NCBI RefSeq assembly: GCF_000819765.1
Contig: NZ_CDBT01000008.1
Coordinates: 306,935 to 370,934 of the forward strand
Direction of reading: 5' to 3'
Source of the DNA: Aeromonas bivalvium
GTDB lineage: Bacteria; Pseudomonadota; Gammaproteobacteria; Enterobacterales; Aeromonadaceae
DNA: 64,000 bases
Below the pieces are notes generated by a model. The model was not told where the DNA came from. It was given only the letters and a program-made list of their open reading frames with translations, and did not search any database. Below are positions 1-10,883 of the stretch, in pieces. Positions within the stretch are counted from its first letter, which is position 1. Each line of letters starts with the position of its first letter. The position numbers were made by a program, and so were the translations under genes.

Positions 1-642
1 AAGGGCCCGACCAGGATTGGCCGTGGCAACAAGTTCTTCCAGCACACCTCCATCGGTGAGGATTGCCAGGACAAGAAATACGCCGGCGAGCGCACCTTCC
101 TCGAGATCGGCGACAACAACGTGTTTCGCGAGAACTGCACCGTGCATCGCGGCACCACCCAGGACCAGAGCCTGACCAAGGTGGGCAGCGGCAACCTGTT
201 CATGGTCAACGTCCACGTGGCCCACGACTGCATCATCGGTGACAACTGCATCTTCGCCAACAACGCCACCCTGGCGGGCCACGTGGTGATCGGCGATTTC
301 GTCATCTTCGGTGGCCTCTCCGCCATTCACCAGTTCGGCCGGGTCGGCTCCCACGCCTTCGTCGGTGGCTGCGCCGCCCTCAACAAGGACGTGCCGCCCT
401 ACGTGATGGCCGCGGGCAACTATGCCAAGCCGTTCGGGGTCAACTCCGAAGGCCTGCGTCGCCGTGGCTATAGCCCTGAGGCCATCTCGGCGGTCAAGCG
501 TGCCTACAAGGAGATCTTCCGCTCCGGCAAGACCATCGAAGAGGTGCTGCCCGTGCTGATCGAGATGGCGGCCACAGAGCCTGCGGTTCAGCTCTATGTG
601 GATTTCCTCAAGGACAACGAGCGTGGCATCATCCGTGCCTGA
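1..642 (+). CDS. lpxA: UDP-N-acetylglucosamine acyltransferase LpxA (5' truncated by window edge)
   Basis: First step of lipid A synthesis: transfer of a 3-hydroxyacyl chain from acyl-ACP to UDP-GlcNAc in the cytoplasm. The frame is open from base 1, and the missing N-terminus (about 48 residues by comparison with the 262-residue E. coli enzyme) lies outside the window. The visible part has the left-handed beta-helix hexapeptide pattern (for example [21 protein letters not shown]) and the motif VHVAHDC; the second His of that motif (codon 223-225) corresponds to catalytic His125 of E. coli. The helical C-terminal domain with GLRRRGYS follows. A GTG at 121 is only an internal codon. The gene overlaps lpxB by 8 bases, implying translational coupling. 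Confidence 0.96.
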   Translation, partial: KGPTRIGRGNKFFQHTSIGEDCQDKKYAGERTFLEIGDNNVFRENCTVHRGTTQDQSLTKVGSGNLFMVNVHVAHDCIIGDNCIFANNATLAGHVVIGDFVIFGGLSAIHQFGRVGSHAFVGGCAALNKDVPPYVMAAGNYAKPFGVNSEGLRRRGYSPEAISAVKRAYKEIFRSGKTIEEVLPVLIEMAATEPAVQLYVDFLKDNERGIIRA

Positions 643-1774
643 TCCCATCCGCATCGGCATCGTTGCCGGAGAGACCTCCGGCGACATCCTGGCCGCCGGC
701 CTGGTGCGCGAGCTCAAGGCCCGCTACCCGGACGCGCAGTTTGAAGGGATTGCCGGGCCACGGATGCAGGCGCTCGGGGTCAAGGCCCTGTTCGAGATGG
801 AAGAGCTCTCCGTCATGGGGATCACCGAGGTGCTGGGCCGTCTGCCCCGCATCCTCAAGGTGCGCCGCGAGCTGCTGCGCCACTTCATCGCCAATCCCCC
901 TGACATCTTCGTCGGGGTGGATGCACCGGATTTCAATATCGGGGTGGAGCTGAAACTGCGCCGCGCCGGTATCAAGACGGTCCACTATGTCAGCCCCTCG
1001 GTCTGGGCCTGGCGTCAGGGCCGCATTCACAAGATCAAGGCGGCCACCGACATGGTGCTCGCCTTCCTGCCGTTCGAGAAGGCGTTCTACGACCGCTTCG
1101 ACGCCCCCTGTCGCTTCGTCGGCCACACCATGGCGGACGACATCCCCCTGGTACCGGATCAAGGGGCGGTGCGCGCCGAGCTGGGGCTGGATTCGTCCCG
1201 CCGCTGGCTGGCGGTGCTGCCGGGCAGTCGCAGTGCGGAAGTGGGCTTCATGGCGCCCCTGTTTCTCGAGGCCTGCAAGCACCTGACGGTGCACAACCCG
1301 GATCTCGGCTTCATCGTGCCCCTGGTCAACGGCAAGCGGCGCGAGCAGTTCATGGCCATCAAGGCCGAGGTGGCGCCGGATCTCGACATGGTGCTACTGG
1401 ACGGTCAGGGCCGGGAGGCCATGATCGCCGCCGACGTGGTGATGCTCGCCTCCGGCACCGCGGCGCTGGAAGCCATGCTGGTGAAAAAACCCATGGTGGT
1501 GGGCTACAAGCTCAAGCCCTTCAGCTACTGGCTGGCCCAGTGGCTGGTGAAGACTGACTATGTCTCCCTGCCCAACCTGCTGGCGGATCAGATGCTGGTG
1601 CCCGAGCTCCTTCAGCATGAGTGCACCACGGAGAACCTGGTGGAAGAGGTCAGCAAGCTGCTCGACCATGACAACAGCGAACTCATCGCCACCTTCACCC
1701 GGTTGCACGAGAAGATCCGCTGCAACGCGGACGTGCAGGCTGCGGAAGCGGTCGCTGCGTTGCTTTACCGCTAG
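635..1774 (+). CDS. lpxB: Lipid-A-disaccharide synthase LpxB
   Basis: Glycosyltransferase (GT19) joining UDP-2,3-diacylglucosamine and lipid X into the lipid A disaccharide at the inner membrane. The start is taken as GTG at 635, which gives [17 protein letters not shown], aligning with the family N-terminus (E. coli [11 protein letters not shown]). The ATG at 596 would add 13 residues inside lpxA. This gives 379 residues against 382 in E. coli. Family motifs seen are [39 protein letters not shown] and [11 protein letters not shown]. It overlaps lpxA by 8 bases and is followed by rnhB, the conserved order of the lpx-dnaE-accA cluster. Confidence 0.97.
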   Translation: MPDPIRIGIVAGETSGDILAAGLVRELKARYPDAQFEGIAGPRMQALGVKALFEMEELSVMGITEVLGRLPRILKVRRELLRHFIANPPDIFVGVDAPDFNIGVELKLRRAGIKTVHYVSPSVWAWRQGRIHKIKAATDMVLAFLPFEKAFYDRFDAPCRFVGHTMADDIPLVPDQGAVRAELGLDSSRRWLAVLPGSRSAEVGFMAPLFLEACKHLTVHNPDLGFIVPLVNGKRREQFMAIKAEVAPDLDMVLLDGQGREAMIAADVVMLASGTAALEAMLVKKPMVVGYKLKPFSYWLAQWLVKTDYVSLPNLLADQMLVPELLQHECTTENLVEEVSKLLDHDNSELIATFTRLHEKIRCNADVQAAEAVAALLYR

Positions 1775-1816
1775 TTGGGCAGGAATGTGCGCGTAATGCG
1801 TGATGTTGTGCTGATA

Positions 1817-1839
1817 CTGGCCCTGCGGGGCCGGTTTTG
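1817..1839 (+). terminator. Weak terminator-like hairpin between lpxB and rnhB
   Basis: A 7-base-pair GC-rich stem (1817-1823 with 1828-1834, one G-T pair) is followed by TTTTG. It lies 40 bases after lpxB and just before the rnhB ribosome site, so it may only attenuate read-through in the lpxB-rnhB-dnaE operon. Confidence 0.35.
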
Positions 1840-1854
1840 ATTCAAGGCTCCGAG

Positions 1855-2445
1855 ATGACGATCGATATTCCCGAAGACAAGCTGATTGCCGGCGTGGACG
1901 AGGTGGGTCGCGGCCCCCTGGTGGGGGACGTGGTCACCGCCGCCGTGATCCTGGATCCCGCCAATCCCATCCCTGGCCTCGCCGACTCCAAGAAGCTCTC
2001 CGAGAAGAAGCGCCTCGCCCTGTACGGCGAGATCAGGGAGAAGGCCCTGGCCTGGGCCATCGGCCGGGCGACGCCCGAAGAGATAGACAAGCTCAACATA
2101 CTGCACGCCACCATGCTGGCCATGCAGCGCGCCGTGGCGGGGCTGGCGGTGACGCCCGAGCTGGTCTTCATCGACGGCAATCGTTGCCCGGCTTTGCCGA
2201 TGGAGGCACGCGCCGTGGTCAAGGGGGACAGCCTGGTGGCCGCCATCAGCGCCGCCTCCATCCTCGCCAAGGTGACCCGCGACGCCGAGATGACCGAGCT
2301 GGACAGCCGCCATCCCGAGTACGGCTTCGCCCGCCACAAGGGCTATCCCACCGCGGAGCACCTTGCCATACTGGCCGAGCGCGGCCCCCTGCCCGAGTAC
2401 CGTCAGAGCTTCAAGCCGGTGCGCCGTGCGCTCGGGCAGGAGTGA
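1855..2445 (+). CDS. rnhB: Ribonuclease HII
   Basis: Removes misincorporated ribonucleotides and RNA from RNA-DNA hybrids. The product has 196 residues (198 in E. coli). The start is ATG 1855, with AAGG eight bases upstream; a TTG at 1837 would add six residues without a better site. The active-site acidic residues are visible: D15-E16 in VDEVGRG, D107 in FIDGNR, and D125 in KGDS followed by [13 protein letters not shown]. It lies between lpxB and dnaE as in most gammaproteobacteria, with a 58-base gap before dnaE. Confidence 0.96.
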   Translation: MTIDIPEDKLIAGVDEVGRGPLVGDVVTAAVILDPANPIPGLADSKKLSEKKRLALYGEIREKALAWAIGRATPEEIDKLNILHATMLAMQRAVAGLAVTPELVFIDGNRCPALPMEARAVVKGDSLVAAISAASILAKVTRDAEMTELDSRHPEYGFARHKGYPTAEHLAILAERGPLPEYRQSFKPVRRALGQE

Positions 2446-2503
2446 GCCAGCCCCTCACCCATGATGCAATTGACTCTCTCTTCCGCCAACCCAAGAGGTG
2501 ACC

Positions 2504-5500
2504 ATGGCCGAGCCTAGCTTTATCCATCTGCGCGTGCATTCCGATTTCTCCATGGTCGACGGCCTGCAGAAGATAGGCCCCATCGTGGCCGCCGCCGCCG
2601 CCGATGGCCAGGGCGCCCTGGCCCTGACCGATCAGGTCAACATGTGCGGCCTGGTGCGCTTCTACGGCACGGCCCACGGCAAGGGGATCAAGCCCATCGT
2701 CGGGGCCGACTTCTGGGTGCAGAGCCAGGAGCTTGGCGACGAGCTGTTTCGCCTCACCCTGCTGGCCATGGACAACGAGGGCTACCAGAACATCACACTG
2801 CTCATCTCCCGGGCCTATCAGCGCGGCCATGTCCAGGACAAGCCCGTCATCGACAAGGGCTGGCTTGGCGAGCACGCCAAGGGGGTCATAGTGCTGTCCG
2901 GCGGCCGCGAGGGGGACGTGGGCAAGTTCCTGCTCAAGGGCAACCGGCAGATGACGGAGTCCTGTCTCGCCTTCTACCGCCAGCACTTCCCCGATGCCTA
3001 CTATCTGGAGCTGCTGCGCACCGAGCGCCCGGATGAGGAGGTCTACCTGCACATGGCGGTGGCGATCGCCACCGAGTTCGACCTGCCGGTGGTGGCCACC
3101 AACGAGGTGGTATTCCTCGAGGCCGAAGACTTCGATGCCCACGAGATCCGGGTCGCCATCCATGACGGCTACACCCTGGCGGACAAGCGCCGGCCGCGCA
3201 ACTACAGCCCCAAGCAGTATCTGCGCAGCCAGGCCGAGATGCTGGAGCTCTTCGCCGACATCCCGGAGGCGTTGGCGAACACGGTGGAGATCGCCAAGCG
3301 CTGCAACGTGACCGTGCGCCTGGGGGAATATTTTCTGCCCAACTTCCCCACCGGCGACATGACCACGGAAGAGTTCCTGGTGATGAAATCGAAGGAAGGG
3401 CTGGAGGAGCGTCTCGCGTTTCTGTTCCCGGATCCGGCGGTACGGGCCGAGCGCCGTCCCGAGTATGACGAGCGTCTCGACATCGAGCTCAAGGTGATCA
3501 ACCAGATGGGCTTCCCCGGTTACTTCCTCATCGTGATGGAGTTTATCCAGTGGTCCAAGGACAACGGCATCCCGGTGGGGCCGGGCCGGGGCTCGGGGGC
3601 GGGATCGCTCGTGGCCTATGCCCTCAAGATCACCGACCTGGATCCGCTCGAGTTTGATCTGCTGTTCGAACGTTTTCTGAACCCCGAGCGGGTCTCCATG
3701 CCCGACTTCGACGTCGATTTCTGCATGGACCGACGGGACGAGGTGATCGACCACGTGGCCGACATGTATGGCCGGGATGCGGTGTCCCAGATCATCACCT
3801 TCGGCAGCATGGCGGCCAAGGCGGTGGTGCGGGACGTAGGAAGGGTGCTGGGTCACCCCTACGGCTTCGTGGATCGCATCTCCAAGCTCATTCCGCCGGA
3901 TCCCGGCATGACCCTGGCCAAGGCGTTCGAGGCCGAGCCCAAGCTGCCGGAGCTCTACGAGCAGGACGAGGAGGTGAAAGACCTCATCGACATGGCCCGC
4001 CGACTGGAGGGGATCACCCGCAACGCTGGTAAACACGCCGGTGGCGTGGTGATAGCCCCCACCAAGATCACCGATTTTGCGCCCCTCTATTGCGACAGCG
4101 AGGGCCAGCACCCGGTCACCCAGTTCGACAAGAACGACGTGGAGTACGCCGGCCTGGTGAAGTTCGACTTCCTGGGGCTGCGAACGCTCACCATCATCGA
4201 CTGGGCCCTTGGCATGATAAACCCGCGCCTGGCCAAGGAGGGCAAGCCGCCGGTCGACATCGCCGCCATCCCCATCGACGACAAGAAATCGTTCGACCTG
4301 TTGCAGCGCTTCGAGACCACGGCGGTGTTCCAGCTCGAATCCCGCGGCATGAAGGATCTCATCAAGCGGCTGCAGCCCGACTGCTTCGAAGACATGATCG
4401 CCCTGGTGGCCCTGTTCCGTCCGGGCCCGCTCCAGTCCGGCATGGTGGACAACTTCATCGAGCGAAAGCACGGTAAAGAAGCCATCTCCTACCCGGACGA
4501 GAAGTGGCAGCACGAGAGTCTCAAACCCATACTCGAGCCCACCTACGGCATCATCCTCTACCAGGAGCAGGTGATGCAGATAGCCCAGACTCTGGCGGGC
4601 TACACCCTGGGTGGCGCGGACATGCTGCGCCGGGCCATGGGCAAGAAGAAACCCGAGGAGATGGCCAAGCAGCGGGCCGGCTTCGAGGAGGGGGCGGTCA
4701 AGAACGGCGTCGACGGCGAGCTAGCGATGAAGATCTTCGATCTGGTGGAGAAATTCGCCGGTTACGGCTTCAACAAGTCTCACTCCGCCGCCTATGCCCT
4801 GGTCTCCTACCAGACCCTCTGGCTCAAGACCCACTTCCCGGCCGAGTTCATGGCGGCGGTGATGACCGCCGACATGGACAACACCGACAAGATAGTGACG
4901 CTGGTGGACGAGTGTCAGCGCATGGGGCTCACCGTGATACCGCCGGACGTGAACACGGGCCGCTATCGCTTCAGCGTCAACGAGGACGGCCACATCGTCT
5001 ACGGCATAGGTGCGGTGAAGGGGGTGGGGGAAGGCCCTATCGACGCCATCCTCAGCGCCCGGGATCAGGACGGCCCCTTCCGGGATCTGTTCGACTTCTG
5101 CAACCGGGTCGACATCAAGAAGATCAACAAGCGGGTGATGGAAAAACTCATCTACTCCGGCGCCATGGACCGGCTCGGCCCCCACCGCGCCGCCCTGATG
5201 GCGACCCTGGAAGAAGCCATGCGCGCCGCCGAGCAGCATGCCAAGGCCCAGGCGTTCGGTCAGGTGGACATGTTCGGGGTACTGACCCAGGAGATAGACG
5301 ACGTCAAGAAGGCGTTCGCCAACGTGCCCCACTGGCCGGACAAGGTCTGGCTGGAGGGGGAACGGGAGACCCTGGGCCTCTATCTCACCGGTCACCCCAT
5401 CAACCAGTACAGCGGCGAGCTGCGTCGCTATACGTCGGGGCGGTTGTGCGACCTGCACCCCACCTCCCGGGATACGGTGACCACGGCGGCGGGGCTGGTG

Positions 5501-5983
5501 ATCGCGGCCCGCAGCATGGTGACCAAGCGCGGCAACAAGATGGGGATCTTCACCCTGGACGACAGATCCGGGCGTCTGGACGTGACCCTGTTCAGCGAAG
5601 CGCTGGAAAAGTACGAAGAATTGATGCAAAAAGACCGTATTTTGGTGGTTTCTGGACAGGTCAGCTTTGATGACTTCTCCGGTGGCCTTAAAATGTCGGC
5701 CCGTGAAGTACTGGATATCAACGATGCGAGGGAACGATTCGCCAGAGCGATCCGCATCTTCCTCGACGAACAACGGATAGATGAACGCTTTTTTCAGCGT
5801 TTTAACGAGATTTTGGAACCCGCCCGTGCCGGAGTCTGTCCGGTTCAGGTACACTATCGGCGCCCCGGCTCCCGGGTGCGACTGACCCTTGGTACCGAGT
5901 GGCGGGTGACGCCCACCGATCAACTGATAGATGACTTGCGCGTCCTGCTGGGACGAGAGCGGGTGGAATTGGTTTTTGATTAG
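2504..5983 (+). CDS. dnaE: DNA polymerase III alpha subunit
   Basis: Catalytic subunit of the replicative polymerase. The product has 1159 residues (1160 in E. coli). ATG 2504 is chosen because AAGAGG sits at 2493-2498; the in-frame GTG at 2498 overlaps that site. Domain order: PHP domain (about 1-270, starting [16 protein letters not shown]), palm and thumb with the three catalytic aspartates exactly at D401 and D403 (PDFDVDF) and D555 (KFDFLGLRT), fingers with QEQVMQIAQ and [13 protein letters not shown], helix-hairpin-helix, then an OB fold (about 980-1080). Only 16 bases separate it from accA. Confidence 0.98.
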   Translation: MAEPSFIHLRVHSDFSMVDGLQKIGPIVAAAAADGQGALALTDQVNMCGLVRFYGTAHGKGIKPIVGADFWVQSQELGDELFRLTLLAMDNEGYQNITLLISRAYQRGHVQDKPVIDKGWLGEHAKGVIVLSGGREGDVGKFLLKGNRQMTESCLAFYRQHFPDAYYLELLRTERPDEEVYLHMAVAIATEFDLPVVATNEVVFLEAEDFDAHEIRVAIHDGYTLADKRRPRNYSPKQYLRSQAEMLELFADIPEALANTVEIAKRCNVTVRLGEYFLPNFPTGDMTTEEFLVMKSKEGLEERLAFLFPDPAVRAERRPEYDERLDIELKVINQMGFPGYFLIVMEFIQWSKDNGIPVGPGRGSGAGSLVAYALKITDLDPLEFDLLFERFLNPERVSMPDFDVDFCMDRRDEVIDHVADMYGRDAVSQIITFGSMAAKAVVRDVGRVLGHPYGFVDRISKLIPPDPGMTLAKAFEAEPKLPELYEQDEEVKDLIDMARRLEGITRNAGKHAGGVVIAPTKITDFAPLYCDSEGQHPVTQFDKNDVEYAGLVKFDFLGLRTLTIIDWALGMINPRLAKEGKPPVDIAAIPIDDKKSFDLLQRFETTAVFQLESRGMKDLIKRLQPDCFEDMIALVALFRPGPLQSGMVDNFIERKHGKEAISYPDEKWQHESLKPILEPTYGIILYQEQVMQIAQTLAGYTLGGADMLRRAMGKKKPEEMAKQRAGFEEGAVKNGVDGELAMKIFDLVEKFAGYGFNKSHSAAYALVSYQTLWLKTHFPAEFMAAVMTADMDNTDKIVTLVDECQRMGLTVIPPDVNTGRYRFSVNEDGHIVYGIGAVKGVGEGPIDAILSARDQDGPFRDLFDFCNRVDIKKINKRVMEKLIYSGAMDRLGPHRAALMATLEEAMRAAEQHAKAQAFGQVDMFGVLTQEIDDVKKAFANVPHWPDKVWLEGERETLGLYLTGHPINQYSGELRRYTSGRLCDLHPTSRDTVTTAAGLVIAARSMVTKRGNKMGIFTLDDRSGRLDVTLFSEALEKYEELMQKDRILVVSGQVSFDDFSGGLKMSAREVLDINDARERFARAIRIFLDEQRIDERFFQRFNEILEPARAGVCPVQVHYRRPGSRVRLTLGTEWRVTPTDQLIDDLRVLLGRERVELVFD

Positions 5984-5999
5984 AGGATCTATAGGCCCT

Positions 6000-6950
6000 A
6001 TGAGTCTTTTTCTGGATTTTGAACAGCCGATTGCCGAGTTGCAGGCGCAGATCGATGAACTCCGCCATGTGAGTGAGCACAACAGTGCCGTCGATCTCAA
6101 TGAGGACATTCGTCGGCTGGAGAAGAAAAACGAAGAGCTGACCAAGAAGATCTTCGGCGATCTGGGTGCCTGGCAGGTGTCCCAGATGGCGCGTCATCCT
6201 CAGCGTCCCTACACCTTCGACTACATCGAGCAGATCTTCACCGACTTCGACGAACTGGCCGGGGATCGCGCCTACGCCGATGACAAGGCCATCGTCGGCG
6301 GCATCGCCCGTCTCGACGGCGAGCCCGTGATGATCATCGGTCACCAGAAGGGTCGCGAGACCAAGGAGAAGATCAAGCGCAACTTCGGCATGCCGCGCCC
6401 GGAAGGGTACCGCAAGGCCATGCGCCTGATGGAGATGGCCGAGCGCTTCAAGATGCCGATCATCACCTTCATCGACACCCCGGGTGCCTACCCCGGCGTG
6501 GGCGCCGAGGAGCGCGGCCAGTCCGAGGCCATCGCCCGCAACCTGAAAGTGATGGCCGGTCTGACCGTGCCCGTGGTCTGCACCGTGATAGGGGAAGGCG
6601 GATCCGGCGGCGCCCTGGCCATCGGCGTCGGCGATCGGGTCAACATGCTGCAATACTCCACCTACTCCGTCATCTCGCCGGAAGGGTGCGCCTCCATCCT
6701 GTGGAAGAGCGCCGACAAGGCGCCGGTGGCCGCCGATGCCATGGGCATCACCGCCCAGCGCCTCAAGGAGCTCAAACTCATCGACAGCATCGTCGAGGAG
6801 CCCCTCGGCGGCGCCCACCGCGACGTGCCCCTGATGGCCGAGCGCCTCAAGGCCCGCATCAAGCAGGATCTCGAGGCCCTGCGCCCCCTGGACAGCGAGC
6901 AATTGCTGGAGCAGCGCTACCAGCGTCTGCTGGGCTACGGCTACTGCTAA
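6000..6950 (+). CDS. accA: Acetyl-CoA carboxylase carboxyltransferase subunit alpha
   Basis: Transfers the carboxyl group from biotin-BCCP to acetyl-CoA, the committed step of fatty acid synthesis, as an alpha2beta2 complex with AccD. The product has 316 residues (319 in E. coli). The start [14 protein letters not shown] at 6000 follows AGAGGAT at the dnaE stop; the open frame extends upstream into dnaE without a plausible start. Crotonase-fold motifs include [33 protein letters not shown] and [11 protein letters not shown]. It ends the lipid/replication cluster and is followed directly by a strong terminator. Confidence 0.98.
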   Translation: MSLFLDFEQPIAELQAQIDELRHVSEHNSAVDLNEDIRRLEKKNEELTKKIFGDLGAWQVSQMARHPQRPYTFDYIEQIFTDFDELAGDRAYADDKAIVGGIARLDGEPVMIIGHQKGRETKEKIKRNFGMPRPEGYRKAMRLMEMAERFKMPIITFIDTPGAYPGVGAEERGQSEAIARNLKVMAGLTVPVVCTVIGEGGSGGALAIGVGDRVNMLQYSTYSVISPEGCASILWKSADKAPVAADAMGITAQRLKELKLIDSIVEEPLGGAHRDVPLMAERLKARIKQDLEALRPLDSEQLLEQRYQRLLGYGYC

Positions 6951-6973
6951 GCCCTCGCCGTCCTGGCGCTGTC

Positions 6974-7006
6974 GAAGGCCCCCGCAATGCGGGGGCCTTC
7001 TTGTTT
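6974..7006 (+). terminator. Rho-independent terminator of accA
   Basis: A perfect 12-base-pair stem (6974-6985 with 6989-7000), loop AAT, followed by TTGTTTT. It lies 24 bases after the accA stop. Confidence 0.9.
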
Positions 7007-7353
7007 TCGGGGTTGGCTGCCCGGATGAAAATCCTGCCCACATGGCTATCTGCCAGCACTATATCTGCCGGCACTGTCTGCCAAAACCCCTTCTTGGATC
7101 AATTCAGCGGTGATTGGTGGGCAAAAGAGGTGGGTTCTGGCGCCCGCTTTGCTTACAGTATTCCCCCTTCCGATCTCACCGATTGGAAGACCCGCAAGGA
7201 TGCCCGCAGACCCAAACCGAGTGGCCCGCCCACTCTGATGCAAGGAGGCGCCCACCCTGCGGCAGACCCTCTTTGCCAAGATCCTGCCTCGTCGACCACT
7301 CAGGGTGTGTGCCACTCGCATCTGGCCTTCTCTTCATCTGCTGCGAGTGAACC
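7007..7353. other. Intergenic region upstream of cadC
   Basis: About 350 bases between the accA terminator and cadC. Short open frames here have no recognisable product or good ribosome sites. I see no clear sigma70 promoter; the cadC promoter presumably lies in the last 150 bases. Confidence 0.4.
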
Positions 7354-8877
7354 ATGAGCGAATCGGTTATTGAGATCCATGACTGGACCCTGAAGGTGGA
7401 TGACAACCTGCTGTGTCGCCCCGACCGCGAGGTCTACCTCGAACCCAGGCTGGTCAACCTGCTGCGCTTTCTGGCCCGCCATGCCGGCACTGTGTTCGGC
7501 CGCGACTGCCTCATCGACGAGGTGTGGGATGGCGCCGAGGTGACCGATCAGGTGGTGACCCAGTCCATCTTCGAGTTGCGCAAACTCTTGAAAGACGGCC
7601 GCCCCGACGCGACCGACTATATCGTCACAGTGCCAAAACGGGGCTACAAGCTGGTGGCGCCGGTGCGAACGGTCCCGCCGCTCTCCCAGGGGGCGGCCGA
7701 TGATGGAGCCCCTGCGGCGGCGTTGCCGCCCATGCAGGCCCCATCGGCCTGTGCCGAGCCTGCGCCGCCTGGCCCGGCCCCCTTCCCGGCCGGGCCCCTG
7801 ACCCGCGCCATCTCGGCTCGGGCCAAGGATCCCCGCAGCCGCGCCAGGATGTTTGGCTTCGATCTCTTCGTGGTCCTGGTGCTGATCGCCATGGTGAGCC
7901 TGCTCAGTTATCAGGGGGCCAGCCCCAGGGTGCGCGCCATGCTGGATCCCCATCTGCTGGTGTTTCGCTTCCACGCCGGCATGGATGGCAATAACGAGAA
8001 CGTGCGCCTGGCCGACGGCATCACCCGTGCCCTGATGGGGGAGGTGGCGGCCGCCACGGCGCTGCGGGTGCAGTACGGCGCCACCAACCCGACGGGGGGC
8101 ATACTGCCCGGCAAGGAGCTGAGCGTACGGGTCAGCCGCCAGCCACGGGGCACCTATCTGGATCTGGAGTACCGCAACCTCAACACCAACCGGGTGCTGT
8201 TCAGTCAGCAGTACCAGCTCAGCCGCCACAAGGTGCACCAGGTCTTGCAGGCGAGCAGTCAGGATCTGCTGCGCGCCCTGGACAGGCCCGAGGTGGTGCC
8301 CGGCATGGGCTGGCCCACCGATGACGCCTCCCTGATGGCCATGATGGAGGCGCGCTACTACATCAACAGCCGGGATCCCGTGGCCCTCAGGCGCGGCATA
8401 GTGCTGCTCGACCAGGCCCTCGCCAGTCAGCCCGATCAGCCCCTGCTGCTGGCGGAGCGCTATCTGGCCGGCGAGGCGCTGGCGACCCTGGCGGGCAAGT
8501 CCGAGAGCGATCGTCTGCTGGAGACAGGCAGCCGCCTCGCCGTCCTGGTACGGGGGGAGGGGCCACTGCCCGCCCGGGTGTGGGAGGCGCTGACCCTGCA
8601 GGCCATCCTGGGGGGGCAGCCGCAACAGGCCGGCTATCTGCTGGCGCGGGCCGCCAGCCGGGGCCGCTCCGTGCTCTATTACATATTGCAGGGCAAGCTG
8701 GCGGAGCTGGACGGTCGCCCCGAGGCGGCGGGGGATGCCTACAGTCAGGCCTTCCTGATGGAGGCGACCGAGCAGACCTATCTGCTCTGCCAGCAACTGG
8801 GTTTTTACAGCAACATGGAGACCCTGACTCCCGCCCTGTTCAATGGGCTGGGCCAGAGCAAGGTGAAGCTCTTCTAA
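7354..8877 (+). CDS. cadC: CadC-like membrane-anchored transcriptional activator of the cadBA operon
   Basis: A ToxR/CadC-type one-component regulator of 507 residues (E. coli CadC 512). Residues 5-105 are an OmpR-type winged helix (EPRLVNLLRFLARHAG, VVTQSIFELRKLLKDG, YIVTVPKRGYKLVAPV). A Pro/Ala-rich linker runs to about 150, one membrane helix lies at about 166-186 (FGFDLFVVLVLIAMVSLLSY), and the rest is a periplasmic sensor domain. In E. coli, CadC senses low pH directly and lysine through LysP. The periplasmic domain here has a single cysteine (in YLLCQQ), so the disulfide of the E. coli sensor cannot form. It lies 650 bases upstream of cadB on the same strand. Family assignment is firm and the target is inferred from position. 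Confidence 0.88.
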   Translation: MSESVIEIHDWTLKVDDNLLCRPDREVYLEPRLVNLLRFLARHAGTVFGRDCLIDEVWDGAEVTDQVVTQSIFELRKLLKDGRPDATDYIVTVPKRGYKLVAPVRTVPPLSQGAADDGAPAAALPPMQAPSACAEPAPPGPAPFPAGPLTRAISARAKDPRSRARMFGFDLFVVLVLIAMVSLLSYQGASPRVRAMLDPHLLVFRFHAGMDGNNENVRLADGITRALMGEVAAATALRVQYGATNPTGGILPGKELSVRVSRQPRGTYLDLEYRNLNTNRVLFSQQYQLSRHKVHQVLQASSQDLLRALDRPEVVPGMGWPTDDASLMAMMEARYYINSRDPVALRRGIVLLDQALASQPDQPLLLAERYLAGEALATLAGKSESDRLLETGSRLAVLVRGEGPLPARVWEALTLQAILGGQPQQAGYLLARAASRGRSVLYYILQGKLAELDGRPEAAGDAYSQAFLMEATEQTYLLCQQLGFYSNMETLTPALFNGLGQSKVKLF

Positions 8878-8925
8878 CACTGGGGCCCTTGTCTCCTTTC
8901 GGGCGGTTCTGTGGCCAGCCCCTTG

Positions 8926-8960
8926 CACAGGCTGCCTTCGGGCGGCCTGTGTCGTTTCTG
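8926..8960 (+). terminator. Terminator of cadC with a TTCG tetraloop
   Basis: An 11-base-pair stem (8926-8936 with 8941-8951, one G-T pair) closed by TTCG, followed by a modest T-rich stretch (TCGTTTCTG). The tetraloop makes it very stable although the T tract is weak. Confidence 0.6.
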
Positions 8961-9529
8961 CCTGTCTCAATCCTGCTTGTCCGCCAGCTTGAATAGCCAG
9001 TTTTGGCGCAGCCTGATTTGTTTCCTGCTGTTCACCACGCTATCTCACCGTGAATGTGGCTATGGCCTGCCCATTGTCGGAAACAGAGTATGGCCGCTGA
9101 GGTTTGCTGCCACGTCGAGGGTTGCCACTGTCTTATTGCTGGCCGGATAGGGATGAGCGGCCACGTCATGGCTCAGAGGGCGTTTGGATGCCCACAAGGG
9201 GAGGGTGGCGCTATGAGAGTCCCTTTCTCTCGGGTGTGTCCCGGGAAAAACATCAAGGGGGCCGGATAAGGGAGTGATCAAGGGGCGAAAACCAGATTGC
9301 CGGATATCAAGGTTTTATCAAGCTGCTGGCGAGAATGCTCTCAAGGCTCTGTTTTTAAATGTGTTTTTTAATGGCTGCGAGGCAGCGAAAAAAAACGGCT
9401 CATATTTTTATCCGTTAGCGGTTCCTTATGTTTTCCGGGGGGCAGAGGCCTAGTCTGTGGCCATTCGTTGGCGGGGTGCTGCCCAGTAGTGCATGGGATG
9501 CCCCGACCTTTCACTGCCCCGGAGATCTT
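8961..9529 (+). promoter_or_regulatory. Long cadC-cadB intergenic region with AT-rich probable Pcad
   Basis: About 570 bases without a supported gene. The first 330 bases look unremarkable. From about 9300 to 9430 the sequence turns sharply AT-rich with several T and A runs (for example TTTTTAAATG and an A8 run), unlike the GC-rich surroundings. CadC of E. coli binds AT-rich sites upstream of cadB, so this is the likely activator target. An exact -35/-10 pair is not clear. A GGAG site at 9521-9524 serves cadB. Confidence 0.45.
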
Positions 9530-10864
9530 ATGTCCCTCGATACGAGCAAGAAGATCGGCCTCATCGCCTGTACAGGTGTGGTGGCCGGCAACATGATGGG
9601 GAGCGGCATCGCGCTGCTGCCTTCGGCCCTGGCCACCATAGGTTCCATTTCTGTGTTCAGCTGGGCCATCTGCCTGGTGGGCGCCATGGGCCTGGCCTTC
9701 GTCTTCGCCCGCCTCGCCACCAAGAACCCGCAAGAGGGAGGCCCCATCGCCTACGCCGGCGAGATCTCTCCTGTGTTCGGCTTCCAGACCGGCGTGCTCT
9801 ACTACCACGCCAACTGGATAGGCAACCTGGCCATCGCCATCACAGGGGTCTCCTACCTCTCGGTCTTCTTCCCCATCCTCAATGACCCCATACCGGCATC
9901 GGTCGCCACCATAGCCGCGGTCTGGATCTTTACCCTGGTCAACCTGCTTGGCGGCAGCTGGGTGAGCCGGCTCTGTACCCTGGGTCTGGTGCTGATCCTG
10001 CTGCCCGTGGTGGGCACAGCCCTGATCGGCTGGGGCCACTTCGACCCCGAGCTCTACCGCCAGAACTGGAACACCACCAGCGGCAGCGATCTGCATGCGG
10101 TGATCAGTGCCGTGCTGATCTGCCTCTGGTCCTTCGTCGGCGTCGAGTCTGCCGCGGTCTCCTCGGGCATGGTGAAGGATCCCAAGCGCACCGTTCCCCT
10201 TGCCACCATGCTGGGTACCGGCATCGCCGGTGTCATCTACATACTCTCCACCCAGGTGATCGGCGGCATGTTCCCGGCCGGGGAAGTGGCGGCTTCCGGC
10301 GCGCCGTTCGCCATGGCCTCCTCCGCCATCTTTGGTGACTGGTCAGCTCCCTTCGTGTCTGCCTTTACCGCCCTGGCCTGTTTCACCTCCCTGGGCTCCT
10401 GGATGATGCTGGTGGGCGAGGCGGGCAAGCGCGCCGCCAACGACGGCAACTTCCCGAAGATCTACGGCGAAGTGGACAAGAACGGCGTGGCCAAGAAGGG
10501 GTTGATCCTCGGCTCCCTCAAGATGACGGCGCTGATGGTGGTGCTGACCGCCTTCACCTCCCACTCCGCCCACGCCGCCGACTTGTTCAACGTGCTGACC
10601 ACGGATGCTGTGCTGCTGACCATGCTGCCCTACTTCTACTCCAGCATTAACCTCATCCGTTTCGAGGGCATGACCTCCCGCAGCATGGGCACCATGATCT
10701 TCTCCGGTGTGGCCTGCGTCTTCTGCCTGGTGGCCCTGATGGGGGCCCAGGGTTCCAACCTCACAGCTACCTTCGTGGTGTCGCTCATCATCCTGATGTT
10801 CTACGCCAAGAAACAGGGTCTGTGTCAGCACGACGCCCTGCTCAAAGAACAAGCCAGCCACTGA
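9530..10864 (+). CDS. cadB: Lysine/cadaverine antiporter CadB
   Basis: Inner-membrane APC-family exchanger that imports lysine and exports cadaverine, removing protons from the cytoplasm together with lysine decarboxylase. The chosen start gives 444 residues, the same length as E. coli CadB, and the N-terminus MSLDTSKKIGLIACTGVVAG aligns with it; the ATG at 9428 would add 34 unrelated residues. Diagnostic stretches include GNMMGSGIALLP, ARLATKNPQEGGPIAYAGEI, FQTGVLYYHANWIGNLAI, FVGVESAAVS, LGSWMMLVGEAG and TMLPYFYS. About 12 membrane helices are apparent. It is followed after 76 bases by ldcI. Confidence 0.97.
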   Translation: MSLDTSKKIGLIACTGVVAGNMMGSGIALLPSALATIGSISVFSWAICLVGAMGLAFVFARLATKNPQEGGPIAYAGEISPVFGFQTGVLYYHANWIGNLAIAITGVSYLSVFFPILNDPIPASVATIAAVWIFTLVNLLGGSWVSRLCTLGLVLILLPVVGTALIGWGHFDPELYRQNWNTTSGSDLHAVISAVLICLWSFVGVESAAVSSGMVKDPKRTVPLATMLGTGIAGVIYILSTQVIGGMFPAGEVAASGAPFAMASSAIFGDWSAPFVSAFTALACFTSLGSWMMLVGEAGKRAANDGNFPKIYGEVDKNGVAKKGLILGSLKMTALMVVLTAFTSHSAHAADLFNVLTTDAVLLTMLPYFYSSINLIRFEGMTSRSMGTMIFSGVACVFCLVALMGAQGSNLTATFVVSLIILMFYAKKQGLCQHDALLKEQASH

Positions 10865-10883
10865 TCCCCTTTTCCTTTTCCAT

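Noticed and set aside
2411..4513. 700-codon open frame on the minus strand opposite dnaE
   Set aside because: It is antisense to a gene with exact family matches. High GC at third codon positions removes stop codons from the complementary frame, and the translated sequence is His/Gly/Leu-rich without any motif.
8911..9281. Small open frames in the cadC-cadB gap
   Set aside because: No suitable ribosome sites, no composition of a coding gene, and no recognisable product.
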